Assembly (NCBI GenBank): GCA_022605405.1
Contig: JABYQQ010000001.1
Location: 124,001-188,000 of the forward strand
Length of the DNA: 64,000 bases
Source: Earliella scabrosa
Lineage: Eukaryota > Basidiomycota > Agaricomycetes > Polyporales > Polyporaceae
Direction: 5' to 3'
This document shows, in pieces, positions 1-10,729 of this stretch. The first letter of the stretch is position 1. Every line of letters starts with the position of its first letter. A model generated the notes under the pieces. The model was not told the origin of the DNA, made no database searches, and worked only from the letters and a program-made list of their open reading frames with translations. Position numbers and translations under genes: made by a program.

Positions 1-292
1 AACCAACTCGAGGTCAGCTCATCTCCAAGCAGACTTCAGCACGACGAACCTTGTTCGTACAAAGCTCCGTCCAGTACTGCCTGCTAGTGCGAGCACGAAC
101 TTAAAGTACACCTATGTGCTCGAAACTGTCGTCCGCAACGCCTGGATCGCTGTCAGAGGAGAGCCGTCTGGTGGAGAGGTGCAGGTGCAAAGAGATCGCT
201 CAACATTTGCGGCAGAGCGTCCACGGGTATGTAATTCCTGTTATCGAGCGACGCATCAGGACTAGACTGGTGCATTGTAACAGAGCACATGG
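1..292. other. Left edge, no gene recognised
   Basis: This stretch lies outside the part that is duplicated near 49 kb. Open frames here overlap on both strands and carry no recognisable motif, so I assign nothing. Confidence 0.5.
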
Positions 293-1948
293 ACAAGCGA
301 GGTTGACGGACGGGATAAACGTACCGCAGCCCGTACTCTACTTGCCGCATGAACGGCACGGAGGTGTACCCGACACGTTAGGTGACGATCACAGTCGCAT
401 TTTTCGTGTCGGCCTTCGTGTGCTCGACGCTGATGCGCGAGAGTCACATGAAGGAGGAAAGGATGCCTATAATGTTAATGGCTGTGAGATCAAGCGTTGA
501 CGTCCAGACGTGGCAGACGTACCGGTTGGCCACTAGGAGAGGAGCAGCTCGATGGTGTTCTCCAACCCAAGTAGCACGTCGACATTATTGAGCATGAAGG
601 GGACCGCGCCAACGTACGCACGATCGTCCCTGCAGCGCGTCGAGAGCGACACTTCCGTAGATGGCCACATTAGATGGAGCCGTCCAGGACCCGGACGAAG
701 TCGGGAAGATTCGCTTTTGGTTCCTGAAGTTGTCGAGAGCAAGCAACAGTGCGAACATCGACATCTTGGAGGTCGTTCAGCGCGTTACAGGACTGGCAGA
801 CGGCGTGAACGAAACACGCTTAAGCAGGAGACGTTCCGGAGCTGACGCACTGCACGGCATCCGAGTGGCTTGCTCGCAGGGACGATGTGCTGCTGCACCG
901 GTATCGCGGATGAGCACTCGCATCCAAAGCGTTGGGTACAACTGAGAACGAACCTGGATGTACGGTGGAACTCTGGAGCTGCGTGGGCGCTGCCTCTCTT
1001 CCTACACCATTATACCCGGTCCCCATGTCTCCGTCCAACCGACGGAAACAGATCCAAAGTGACCGGCCATGGACTGGACTTGCGCATTCTTGTGTGCGCG
1101 CGCAGCATACAGCGAGGTATCGCACTCGGAGCGACTGCAGACGTATGAACATACTGTTCGACGGAGTCAGAGGTGAGGGAGAAGAGCTGCGAATGCACAT
1201 TGGAAGGAGGGGAGCGTCGGAGGACGTACCTCCGTAGCAATCCAAAGTGGGCGTTGTCGACCCGATCCGCCGTCGCGTCGTGTATGCGTGCCGTAGATGC
1301 GGGCAGAGGCGGGACTGGACGTGCCCCAGTCCATAACGTGCACCGGAAGCTCTCATGGGAATGGGAAGGGAGATGGGGTATGTGGGCAACAGCAGAGGCG
1401 GCGACGTGATTCAGGAGAAGTGGCGAGCCCGAGCATGATTGTGGAGGGCGTGTCGGAGCACCTTCGACCGGGATCTGGGAGGCGGGTTCATGTACCGCCG
1501 AGGAAGCGGGTGCTGCCAGGCAAACCATAGACTTGAGGACCCGACGTGTGCATTCGAGAAGATGTAGACGTCTCGGATACAAGCTGGGCTAGAGGGTCTT
1601 GATGGAGCGGCATGGTCTCTTGAAGCAGCTGAGGAGAAGACGTGACAAGCTGTCTCCACCATGCCAGCGGTCCATGCACCACCACCCTCCTATCCCGTCC
1701 GAATGTGTGACGCAGCTGCGACTGAAGAAGCTTTGCAAGTCGAATGCGACGTTGGCGTCCGGTGCTGCCAGTGGCCCATCCGGCAGGATGACGTCCTTGT
1801 CGAGCGTCCCGGCCGCGGAGCTCATTGCTCAGATAGATGAGTCGTCCATACTCTGGCTAGGGGGCAATACAGGCAGGGCCCAGCGACAGACTCTAGAGGG
1901 AGAGAGGTATGGCGACGCGTCCAAGCCTGTCATTGGCTAGCGCGTTCG

Positions 1949-1993
1949 GTCACACGCCACGTGGACGGCACCTGCCATATCGGGTGGCGTGAC
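1949..1993. other. Conserved imperfect hairpin
   Basis: Arms GTCACACGCCAC (1949-1960) and GTGGCGTGAC (1984-1993) pair over 10 bp with a 2 nt bulge around a 23 nt loop. The same structure occurs at 50711-50755 and, with both arms changed, at 61622-61666. Function is unknown. Confidence 0.45.
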
Positions 1994-2777
1994 TCGCGAC
2001 GACTCGGTACGCTCGTTCTCTCGTCGCTCGATGACTAAAAAGGGATCGACTGTCATCCCTGTCCGTATATGGTCAGCCACGGAGACTAGCTCGATGACGG
2101 CCTGGACGTACGCTCTCAGCCTATCATAGCAGCATCGATCGTGCAGCTGTTGACCAGTCACTTTCAACTTCTCGCCTGCGGGTACAGCGCCTCCCTCCGA
2201 CATGGGTCCTTCGCTCACGTCCTAGCTCGATCGTAGGGACCACCAGTACGTCTCTGTCCACTGGATAGCACACCCTCCGAGTATCCCCTGACACGTCCGT
2301 TCTGTCGCCATCAGGCCATCCATCTTCTCCGACGTCTCGACATGCCTACTGTTGAGGGTCTACTGGACTGCGGGAAGGTGTCGGCTCGTACCAGCTGATC
2401 GACGCTCGGCGAGGATTTATCTAGCGGTGCGTCACAACAGTTGAGGGCTTTGCAGCGACGAGCTCTGGTGCTGGCATTCCGGCTTCATCTTCTGCTGGCT
2501 TTACGGCTTCGGACACTACTGACGAGTACGGGCCCAGGGCAAGCCATCCTGCTGGTGGGGCCGCAGCGTCGCATGCGCTTGTACGTGCAAGTCAACCATC
2601 TAGCGTGGCGCATGGGTCATTGCACGCACCGAACTCGGAAGGTGCGTCAGTCCGTGCCCTATGTCTTGCTCTCCCTCTCAAAGATATCATTCGGAAATCT
2701 CAGCGACTTCCCGCAGACATACTACGGCTCGGCTCGCAGGCCGTCCCCAGGAATTCAAGCCGAGGAGACGTTGGTGC

Positions 2778-2782
2778 GCGCC
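2778..2782. repeat. Target-site duplication, left (GCGCC)
   Basis: GCGCC directly precedes the left terminus ACGACGGGC. It recurs directly after the right terminus at 40688-40692. The unoccupied paralogous locus has it once, at 51480-51484. Confidence 0.88.
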
Positions 2783-2910
2783 ACGACGGGCATGGCCCGC
2801 TTTGTGGTACCTGGGAAATTGATAGGAAAATAGTGGGGAATCTATCATTTTCGGCCGATGTACTAGGTGTAAACTGAATCAGGACATTTCAACGATCCAG
2901 CCTATAACCT

Positions 2911-3228
2911 ACCTATTTCCTGGGCTCCAGGCCAGGTCAAAGTGCGTCAAAGCCGGACAAAAGTGGGAAACAAGTGGCCGACGTCACATACCACGTGATT
3001 TTCTGGCCCTGGGAAATCATCGAGCTAACGGCAAGATACGTTAAATGCCCATTGTTCGACCCAAGTATTTCCTACCTGTGTCCTAGACGAGAACACGTCA
3101 AGTAGCTCAACAAAAGCAGTTCTACAATAGCGCTATGGACAGATACATAATCGTTCCTAGCCTAGGAAATAGGTGAGCCACGCAGACGGAACATGTCTCA
3201 TTGACCATGCAAAGGAAATACATAGGAC
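2911..3228. promoter_or_regulatory. Subterminal TATTTCC / GGAAATA motif cluster
   Basis: The core TATTTCC or its complement occurs at about 2914-2920, 3066-3072, 3165-3171 and 3214-3220, in both orientations, in the outer unique part of the TIR (mirrored at 40242-40559). Repeated subterminal motifs are typical transposase-binding sites in TIR elements. That role is inferred. Confidence 0.35.
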
Positions 3229-3289
3229 ATGTAACGTCCCTGGGACCGGGAGCTCCCACCTGGAGCTCCCTGTGCGGGCTCTGCGGGAG

Positions 3290-3510
3290 CGCCAACGGGC
3301 TACAAAGGTGCGAGGACGGGCGACAAAGGCGCGCAGACGAGCTCCAAGGTCGCGAGGACGGGCTTCAAGGTCGCGTCAAAGAGCTCCTAGCTCGCGACTG
3401 TGGGCTCCAAGGTCGCGTACACGAGCTCCTAATTCGCGACCGTGGGCTCCGAGGTCGCGCGAAAGGGCTCCCAATCCGCGACCGTGGGCTCCGATGTGGC
3501 CCGAAGGACC
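3290..3510. repeat. Short tandem repeats in left TIR
   Basis: Degenerate units of roughly 24-36 bp built around GGGCTCCNAGGTCGCG and GAGCTCC recur through this interval. The right TIR carries the mirror image at 39960-40180. They create long open frames that are by-products of the repeat period. Confidence 0.75.
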
Positions 3511-3540
3511 CCCAGCTCACAACAGAGCAACCGAGCGCGA

Positions 3541-4060
3541 GCGCGGGTATCGCGAGGAGTCGCAGGCAGGAGTCGGTCAGGAGCGCCCGAGTCGCTCCTG
3601 CTGCATCTGTCGCTCCCAGGTCGCTCCCCAATTTCGCGCGAAGGGCTCCCAGAACGCAACGGTAGCAAGCTCGCGCGGGCCGGTATACGCGAGGAGTCGC
3701 AGGCAGTAGTCGAGACAGGCGTCGGCCAGGACCGTCCCTGTCGCTCCTGTCGCTCCCCAATTTCGCGCGAAGGGGTCTAGCTCGCAACGATTGCAAGCTC
3801 GCGCGGGCGGGTATACGCGAGGAGTCGCAGGCAGGAGTCGAGACAGGCGTCGGCCAGGACCGTCCCTGTCGCTCCTGCTGTACCTGTCGCTCCTGTCGCT
3901 CCCCAATTTCGCGCGAAGGGGTCTAGCTCGCGACGATGGCAAGCTCGCGCGGGCGGGTATACGCGAGGAGTCGCAGGCAGGAGTCGAGACAGGCGTCGGC
4001 CAGGACCGTCCCTGTCGCTCCTGCTGTACCTCAGGCTGTCGCTCCTGTCGCTCCTGTCGC
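3541..4060. repeat. About four tandem units of 105-147 bp in left TIR
   Basis: Units start near 3541, 3684, 3811 and 3957. Each has CGCGAGGAGTCGCAGGCAG, then GTCGGCCAGGACCGTCCCTG (degenerate in the first unit). The first three then have CCCCAATTTCGCGCGAAGGG and a GCAAGCTCGCGCGGGC boundary, while the fourth runs into the GTCGCTCCT array. Unit length varies through gain or loss of GTCGCTCCT steps. The right TIR carries the mirror set. Confidence 0.8.
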
Positions 4061-4394
4061 TCCTGTCGCTCCTGTAGCCCCCGCTACACCTGTAGCTCCC
4101 GTTACTGGGGGTCGTCCCCGCCGCACCCGTTGTTCCTGCCGTGCCCGTCGTGTTCGCTCCCTTCCTTCCCGCCACTTCAGTCGCTTTCGTAGCTCCTGCC
4201 CGTCCTCCCGCCACTCCCGCCGCTCCCGCCGCTCCTACCAATCCCTTCGCTCCCTTCGCTCCCGCCACTCCTGTCGCTCCCATTGCTCCCGTCTTTCCCG
4301 TCATTCTCTCCGTCCTGGCCATTCCAGTCGCGCCTGTCCCTCAGTCCGTTGCAATCCCTCCCACCCCACCCGCCGCTCCCGCTACTCCCGTCAC
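4031..4394. repeat. GTCGCTCCT-type minisatellite at inner TIR edge
   Basis: This is an array of degenerate 9-12 bp steps (GTCGCTCCT, CCGCCACTCC and similar). Read on the other strand in one frame it mimics a collagen-like Gly-X-Y protein. The inner edge of the right TIR (39000-39440) has the same array in opposite orientation, extending slightly past the exact TIR. Confidence 0.75.
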
Positions 4395-5525
4395 GCCTGT
4401 CGCTCTCGAGAGTCGTGCGAGAGGGGGCCGAGCTCGCGACCAAAGCTTTTAAACTCGCAAGCCCTCGAAGAGGTGGAAATGCCGGAGAGAATGGCAGGAG
4501 GCGGAGGGGTAGCGTGTCGAAGAACTGGTGGAGAGAGATCGCAGGAGCGGTGCGCTGCGCATGTCATCGCAGCGTAATGAGGAACCTCTGATACGATGTA
4601 TTCGTCGAAAGTGGATAGGCGCGTTACGAGTGCCACGCGCGCGTCATGCAAGTAGCTGGTCCTGCGGGAGCTACCAAGTGCGTTGACAGGTGTGTCATCG
4701 GCGAATGCGGTGGGCCGCAGTCCGAGACTCCGAGCTCTGCACTCAGGGCGCTCCTCCTCTGCGTTCTCGGGAGTCAGTTCCGAACCCGTCAGAGGCGCAT
4801 CGTGCGCATGGACGGTAAAATGTATCTCACGTTGCACTCAGCGGCAGCGGCGGGAAGGGCGGAGGCGACAGAAGGGAGTGACTGGAATGGCGGGAGCTAC
4901 AACTGCGGAGGGAGCGACAGGAGTGAATGCTGGGGTGGCGGCGGGAGCGACACGGGGGCGGGGGAGCGACCCCAGTGTCGGGAGTGCAGGGGAGCGACAA
5001 CGGTGACGATAATGGCGGGAGCGACAAGAATGTACGTATTGATTCCTCGAAGGTGTGGTATGCAGTTGGGGCGCTGCAATGCAATTGCACCGGATCTGTT
5101 CAGCCCGACGGTAGAGGCGTTAGCGTTGGAGACAGCATACAGAGCATCTCACACGGTATCGTTTCTACGCGTTCATCCCACCAACACCAGGAGCGCGTCG
5201 TGGCGGTGAGCGTTAAGTATCTCCAAGCTGACATCTTCTATATCAGCGTGTTCTGACCTGACAACGCCAAGGGAGAATCAGCAGCGTCTTGTCTAGATGA
5301 TGGATGGACGTACATACGATCTGTTTCGACCGGGAATGATGAGATCTAACCGTGTGAGCACGACGTGCGGCCGATGTTGTCCTATCAACATGCGAGGCAG
5401 CACTGAGCAATGCCTCGCGTTCCAGGCTCAGTGCGCGGACAGGAAATGCACGAAGTAAACTTTGTCCGCGCGTTGACTATTTGAGATGATATAGTAGGAA
5501 CATCGTACGTATACCTGGGGAGTTC
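4395..5525. other. Left inner spacer, no gene
   Basis: No supported gene. Between about 4846 and 5030 it contains another GGGAGCGACA-type array, opposite in orientation to the GTCGCTCCT array of the adjacent TIR. 5040-5525 shows nothing recognisable and is probably the 3' flank of the F-box gene. Confidence 0.5.
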
Positions 5526-8011
5526 TCATCGTCTATCAGACCACGTACTCCAGGCGTCCTTGGGGAACTGCATTGGAGTAACGCGAGCGTCAACCAGCGT
5601 AGAGGCTAGTTCCCAGACGACATCGTCCACACTGGCATGATCGTCACCCAGACCTTCTTCATGGATTATTACGGGTGGATGCATAGACTCTGGAGAGTCG
5701 CATGAACGCCGGTACCACTTGCTGTGAAGAACGACGAGAGGGTGGCTGCGACGACCAGCAGTTGAGTACGAGGCCTCAGTAAGACATGATGAATCGTCAC
5801 TGACCTCTCTATGAAGTGCTCCCGAAGTTGGTCGAAGGTGTACGCAATCCGGCATTGCGGCCACCAACACCGAACGCAGGTCCAACGGGCGCGCGTTCCC
5901 ATCACATGAGCCGAACCCTCTTGCTCATCGTCCTCCATTTCCTTGACCTTACGAACCACTTCGGGGCGGACCTTCATCCAGTCTACTTGATCGTGGTTAT
6001 GCGCTTCTGCCATATGCTGCACCTGCATTGCCCCAGTGAGTGAACAAGATAGAAGAAGATTGTCTCTGCCCTGGCCCACTTACCGCGCGGCGCCATCCCA
6101 TGACCACCATGACTCGATTCATCTGACTGCATTCGCAGCATGCAAGTCGTATGTCGTCCAGCTTCGTGTCGCGGGTATCAAAGGCACTGAGATCCGTACC
6201 GAGCGCCTCGATAACCGTACGGACCAGGTCACCACAGGGACGCAACGGTAGAGGAGACCATGGCATGACACCCTGCGAATAAACGATGCAAGTGCGCCGA
6301 AATAAAGGCCCGCCGTCGGCGATGAGTTGTGAATACGCCCCATCAATCCACGGGGAACATTCCTGGTGCAGATTGGCCCAATCCGGGTCGAAGCCGTAGC
6401 AACAACTGTGCGTCATCGCTACTATTCCATGAACCAACTGCTTGCAGTGAGTACACCAGAAGAGCGCCGTAGGGGAAGCCAGTGGACTAGCATGGCTCGG
6501 AGGACACGAGGGCGGTTTACCCAACAGCAGGGTGACGAGAGCGGTTTCTCTAGCTTCTCTCCACTCGTGGACGTACGCGTCGACCATCGCTGAGTACGAG
6601 ATAGCAGGGATGATAACCGCATCGTGGAGTTGCACAAGGTGAGCAACGACAGGCAATTCAACGAGGTCGATAGCGGATGGCCATAGGATGTCCTGATCCA
6701 ACGCTAGCTCTTTCCGGCGGACGTCAAGAGTGGTGTCGATCATCCCCAGACGTGCCGACATAGCGCTCACTTGAGATCGACGGCACTCCAACGTCCGCCG
6801 ACTGTCAAGGAAGCGCCGCAGCTCGGGGAGATATTCCATCCATTCTGACGGCCGCAGGCTGTGAGTGGATGGTCTCATGACTTGGAAGATGGACTCACCA
6901 TCGTCAGAGAGAGGGCGCGGTCTCTTGAAGAATGCATATACACTCGCGGACAGTCCCTGCAGTTTAATACCCAGGTTGAGCAATTCCGAGTTGTATCCAA
7001 GCGCAACGAGCCGGTCCTGTATCCTGTTAGAACACATGTGAGCAGTGCATCATGTGCATGCTGACCGAGAACCTCGGACGCACTTCTTGTACCGCTCCAA
7101 CCTGACGCTTTCCACACGTTCGCGTTCAGCCTCGTCAGCGATCATCTTCCATACATGGCACTTCTCGGCATGCTGCAAATCCAGGTCAGTACTTGATAGG
7201 ATCAACGAGGACTTACTGACCTTGTTGCGCTCCGACGTATAGGTGAGCCACTCTTGAACGACGACGTCACGTTTGGAGGGGTCACAACGAAGGGCATTGC
7301 GCAACTTCAATTGTTCCGGGAGATGGTACATGGTCACCGTGATCGACTCGTCGTCATCTAGGACAGGTCTCGGCGTATTGTCAGCGACTGAAGCACAATA
7401 CGCACCGGTAACAACCTCGCGCCGGACGGAGGGTATAATCTGGGCGGCCTTCCCTGCGATCAACTTACGGAAAGTACCGATTCTGAGGTGTTGATGAGGA
7501 AGTGACCTGGTCGTTCTTCATAACAGCCATGCCTCTTTAGCGACAACGGACGAGCTACAGGCACGGGATGACGCACCGCACAAGGTCACATCGAGCGCAG
7601 TACCGGACATAGAATTGCCATATCGGTATTTTGCTTGTATCATCCACAGCAAGGCAACGCTGGCAGTGCTGTTCAAAGCACAACGCGGCAAATCTCATCT
7701 CGCTCAACCATTCAGGACAGTCAGGAAGTCCCGGGACGTTCCGACGTGTCCTTCGCCAGTGGAAACTAGCGTCAGGTCCTGCGAGATAGTTGTAGGTCTC
7801 CTTGTCGACGCGCGACAGACTGAGAAGGTCTCCGGGTTGAAGGTAGGTGCAAATCTATAGCTCAGTAATATTCAGTAATGGTTGCATGACGGAGTGAGTG
7901 GCGCACCTCCGCCAGAATGTCTTCCGGTACAGTGAGCCAACTAAAGCGCGGTCGTAGCACTTCATCGCCCGATATGTGTTCGTTAGTTCTAATCTTCTTC
8001 AAGGGGGACAT
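5526..8011 (-). CDS. F-box protein with C-terminal Cys-rich segment
   Basis: F-box proteins act as substrate adaptors of SCF ubiquitin ligases. The N-terminus has the F-box (VPEDILAE joined across a 52 nt intron to ICTYLQPGDLLSLSRV). It is followed by the Agaricomycete pattern WRRTRRNVPGLPDCPEW and FEQHCQRC, a second Cys pair CARC, and a helical region. The C-terminal part has CVRCWWPQC and a downstream His. Introns inferred include GTGCGCCACT..CTATAG, GTCAGTAAGT..TTGCAG, GTACAAGAAG..TAACAG, GTAAGTGGGC..ATGCAG and GTCAGTGACG..TTCACAG; joining RLER to IQDRLVALG restores both frame and family pattern. The junction near 7470-7560 is less certain. Start chosen at ATG 8011; 8098 is possible if there is no upstream intron. 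It is the outermost left gene, transcribed toward the left TIR. Its substrate is unknown. Confidence 0.82.
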
Positions 8012-9320
8012 GATTGACACTGAAGACAGCGGTGGTAAGGGATGAAGAACGCACCAGTTCATCACGATGACAGGGAGGAAGGACTGTCGACCAGACAAAG
8101 AGTCCTTTTGCTACAGTGGAGGCTCTTGACGCCTGTCATCGGCCCGTTCTGTGCGAATTGGTGAGATATACTCCAATCTCACTGCTGCATAATGGGGGTG
8201 TATTGGGTAGTAGAGGCACGCAAGTTGAGAGGAGCAAACTTCATATTCTGCCTCAGGCCTCAGCTGCATGCAGCGGGGCCTCAGGTTCTTGCAGCGAGCG
8301 CTCCTCCCGGGCGACGATCCGCAGCGCCCGCGCGCAGCGTGCTTCTACGGAGTCCGTGCAACAACCTCTCTCTATTCCTCTCAAAGCGCTGCCTTCGTAA
8401 CGAATACCCCGGTATACAGTGAACTATATGCAGGACGCGACGTTGCTGTTGGTCTATATTGCATTTCTGCGGCAACAAGTACATCAGGACTCCTTCTGGA
8501 CTCACCAACACGTCCAGTCTTCCCGTACAGACGACATACCCACCTCAGAGCCGTCCTCCGAGGCCCACTCGTCCGTGAACGGGGGTGGCGATGAACTCGC
8601 GCACAAGCTCAGCAGGGAGGGGCGAGAGGTGGCGGCGGGATTCAGAGGGGGGACACGTCAACGTTGAAGGGGACGAGCCGGAGAGAGGGATGTCGGGCTG
8701 CGGCCCCTTGGTACTTCGAGAGAGGGATAACGTGTCAATTCAGTCGACATTCGACGTGACTGAGACGGCCTTGAGGTCCATCTGAAAGATGGCCGACGTC
8801 ATTTCCTCCCTGGCCTCGTCCTCGGCTTCTTCCAACATCGGGCTTCGTGTCCATCACCGCGTGCGCCGAACTCGCCGAGCAGGATGTAATGCGCACCTAC
8901 AGAGATGGAGAGCTGCTTGTACAGCGCACTGGATCGGGCTTGAAACGGGCAGACGACGCATCTTTTCCCAGACGCGACCAAGTACGGGCGCGCCCCATCG
9001 GAATCCTTAGGTTGTCCGCGCGACGTTGGTCACAATTCTGTGGCTTTGATAAGGAACTTCATCGAGATATGTACATAGCCGGCGCGGATCGTGAGCGTGC
9101 TGAGCAATTTGGAGCGACGATGCGCACTGGATGAAGGTGGAGAGAGAAGTGGGATAGGCGCCGGAGTCTCCCCGAGAAGCTCCCCGGAGCTCCCGAGGGG
9201 ACTGCGTCTCTCATACCTCCTCTCCATATCTCTCCCTCCTCTTTCCCTCTCTCTTTATCTCCCTCTTCCTTCCTTTCTCTCTCCCTCTCTGTCTGTATGT
9301 CTTTCTATCTCCTTCTCTGG

Positions 9321-9378
9321 CTCTCTGTCTCTGTCTCTGTCTCTGTCTCTGTCTCTGTCTCTGTCTCTGTCTCTGTCT
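9321..9378. repeat. (CTGTCT)n microsatellite
   Basis: About nine near-perfect CTGTCT units lie in a longer CT-rich tract. The Ser/Leu-rich and Arg/Gln-rich frames across it are artefacts. Confidence 0.95.
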
Positions 9379-9641
9379 CGCTCGCTCCCCTGGCGACCTT
9401 AACCTGCGCGCAAGGCTCCTCAAGCCTCGTATCTCCGTGTTCTGTGAGTATTCCATCTTGATGTTCATGACTCCCTTTCTCGATCGTGATCCTACAGCAC
9501 TCGACGGAGCCACGAAGACCTACGGACTATACGGGTGAAATGTGCACTTCGCGTTTTGAGTCGTATCGGATGTAGGTCGCGTCTGTCTCCGTCTCAGCGC
9601 CGGTTTCCTCCTCCTCACACCTCTTCGCACCTCAGTAACCC

Positions 9642-10196
9642 ATGCTCCGGGCAATTCTTTCGGATGAGCTCGCCATGCCGCTAGTCCTGACTCAGCCTCC
9701 CTCCTCTTCCCCGCATTCTTCGACCGTCCGTCACGCCTACATCATGTGCTCAGCAACGCAACATGTGTGGTTTTTGGCGCCATATCTGGTAACAGGTCGT
9801 ACACCTGTTGCTGTCACCTCGATTGACGATACTCTACGTGACCACGGCCCGGGCTGCATACCCTGTAAGGCCACGAAGCTGAGGGGAGGAGGAAGGATTA
9901 AGTGGGATCAAGGGATTGGTGGAGACTGTTCAAGATGCGAATGCGCAAGGTATGTTGCGATGTTTGTCGTCTGGATCATCCGTCAGACCGCGAAGATGCG
10001 CCATACTTTCGTTAGTTTGCAGCCTTGTCCTCTCTCATCCCTCTTCCCAATGCCAGTCTGTCTTGTCCCCGTATCCTGCGATGAGTGCGACCGCCGAGTG
10101 GACTACCTAGTTTATCACGCTCGGGTTGCACCACAAACATGCCAGATAGTGACGCGGAGACGGAAGTCATTCGTCGTCGTCGGAATCGAATATTGA
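9642..10196 (+). CDS. Doubtful ORF with cysteine pairs
   Basis: This is a continuous 184-codon frame with CIPC, CSRCEC and CDEC. The spacing could suggest zinc binding, but no family is recognised. A GTATGT donor-like site follows CSRCECAR, so if it is a gene the reading may change there. It faces away from the flanking minus-strand genes. I keep it only as a candidate. Confidence 0.2.
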   Translation: MLRAILSDELAMPLVLTQPPSSSPHSSTVRHAYIMCSATQHVWFLAPYLVTGRTPVAVTSIDDTLRDHGPGCIPCKATKLRGGGRIKWDQGIGGDCSRCECARYVAMFVVWIIRQTAKMRHTFVSLQPCPLSSLFPMPVCLVPVSCDECDRRVDYLVYHARVAPQTCQIVTRRRKSFVVVGIEY

Positions 10197-10729
10197 CGAC
10201 TACCGACTAGTCCTCAAAGCGGAGAGCAAGCCTAGGGTGCGTGGTGTGTAATGAAAGATACTGCTATGGAGCTCGCAGGAGACCTCAGAGGAGAACTTCG
10301 TCTGTTCATCGAAACCAGGTGAGTGCTCTCTCGTCCCGCAAGCTTCCTAAGGGAGGTCCCGTCGCTGCCGTCCAAAGCTACGCCCATGCGAGGATGGTGG
10401 AAACAGGCGTCAACTTTGAACGGTGACAGCTGCTGTCCATCGCTGTCTCTACAACTTACGGGCCCAGCGAGCCTCCTCGGCATCTGTGCAAGTTAGCGTC
10501 TTCGGCTCCCGCCCAGGGCATGTTGCAATGGAGGACGCTGCTGCAAGCAGGTACACGATCGTATCATTCATGTTCTTAACGGACAAATGCGACCCAGTAC
10601 GTCTACTCGCTCGTGCTAGTCAACAAGTCGACTCGCGGGTCCTGTTCATCGTCGTGAGGAGAACTGGGTCCTTCATCGTCGTCAGGAGAACTGGGTCCTG
10701 CAACAACAATGAGCCATGCATGTCAGCTA

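Larger units (their letters stand above)
293..2782. repeat. Segmental duplication copy A, part left of the insertion
   Basis: This segment aligns in the same orientation with about 48986-51484. Similarity is patchy with many indels near 300-1000. It becomes near-identical from about 2220 up to the insertion point. No frame stays open in both copies: a Ser/Ala-rich frame near 2430-2780 is shifted by a small deletion in the second copy at about 51313. I therefore treat it as non-coding or decayed sequence. The element beginning at 2783 splits this unit from its continuation at 40693. Confidence 0.8.
2783..4394 (+). repeat. Left terminal inverted repeat (1612 bp)
   Basis: This is the exact reverse complement of 39076-40687 as far as I could follow it: coordinates pair as x and 43470-x, and mirrored frames translate identically. 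Outside to inside it holds about 500 bp of unique AT-richer sequence, about 220 bp of short repeats, about four longer repeat units, and a GTCGCTCCT-type array. The match stops abruptly after GTCAC at 4394. Confidence 0.95.
8012..10729. other. Intergenic stretch with simple repeats and weak ORFs
   Basis: I see no confident gene. It includes a pyrimidine tract (about 9211-9390) with a hexanucleotide microsatellite. A 184-codon plus-strand frame at 9642-10196 has Cys pairs (CIPC and CSRCEC) but no matching domain. A short possible first exon near 10251 (MKDTAMELAGDLRGELRLF) ends at a GTGAGT donor, but I could not extend it. Confidence 0.4.

Noticed and set aside
3173..4577. Long open frames in the left TIR, including a collagen-like Gly-X-Y frame, mirrored in the right TIR
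   Set aside because: They arise from repeat units whose length is a multiple of three. Several frames are open at once and none has a start context or introns.
9091..9513. Ser/Leu-rich and Arg/Gln-rich ORFs
   Set aside because: They are translations of the CT-rich microsatellite.
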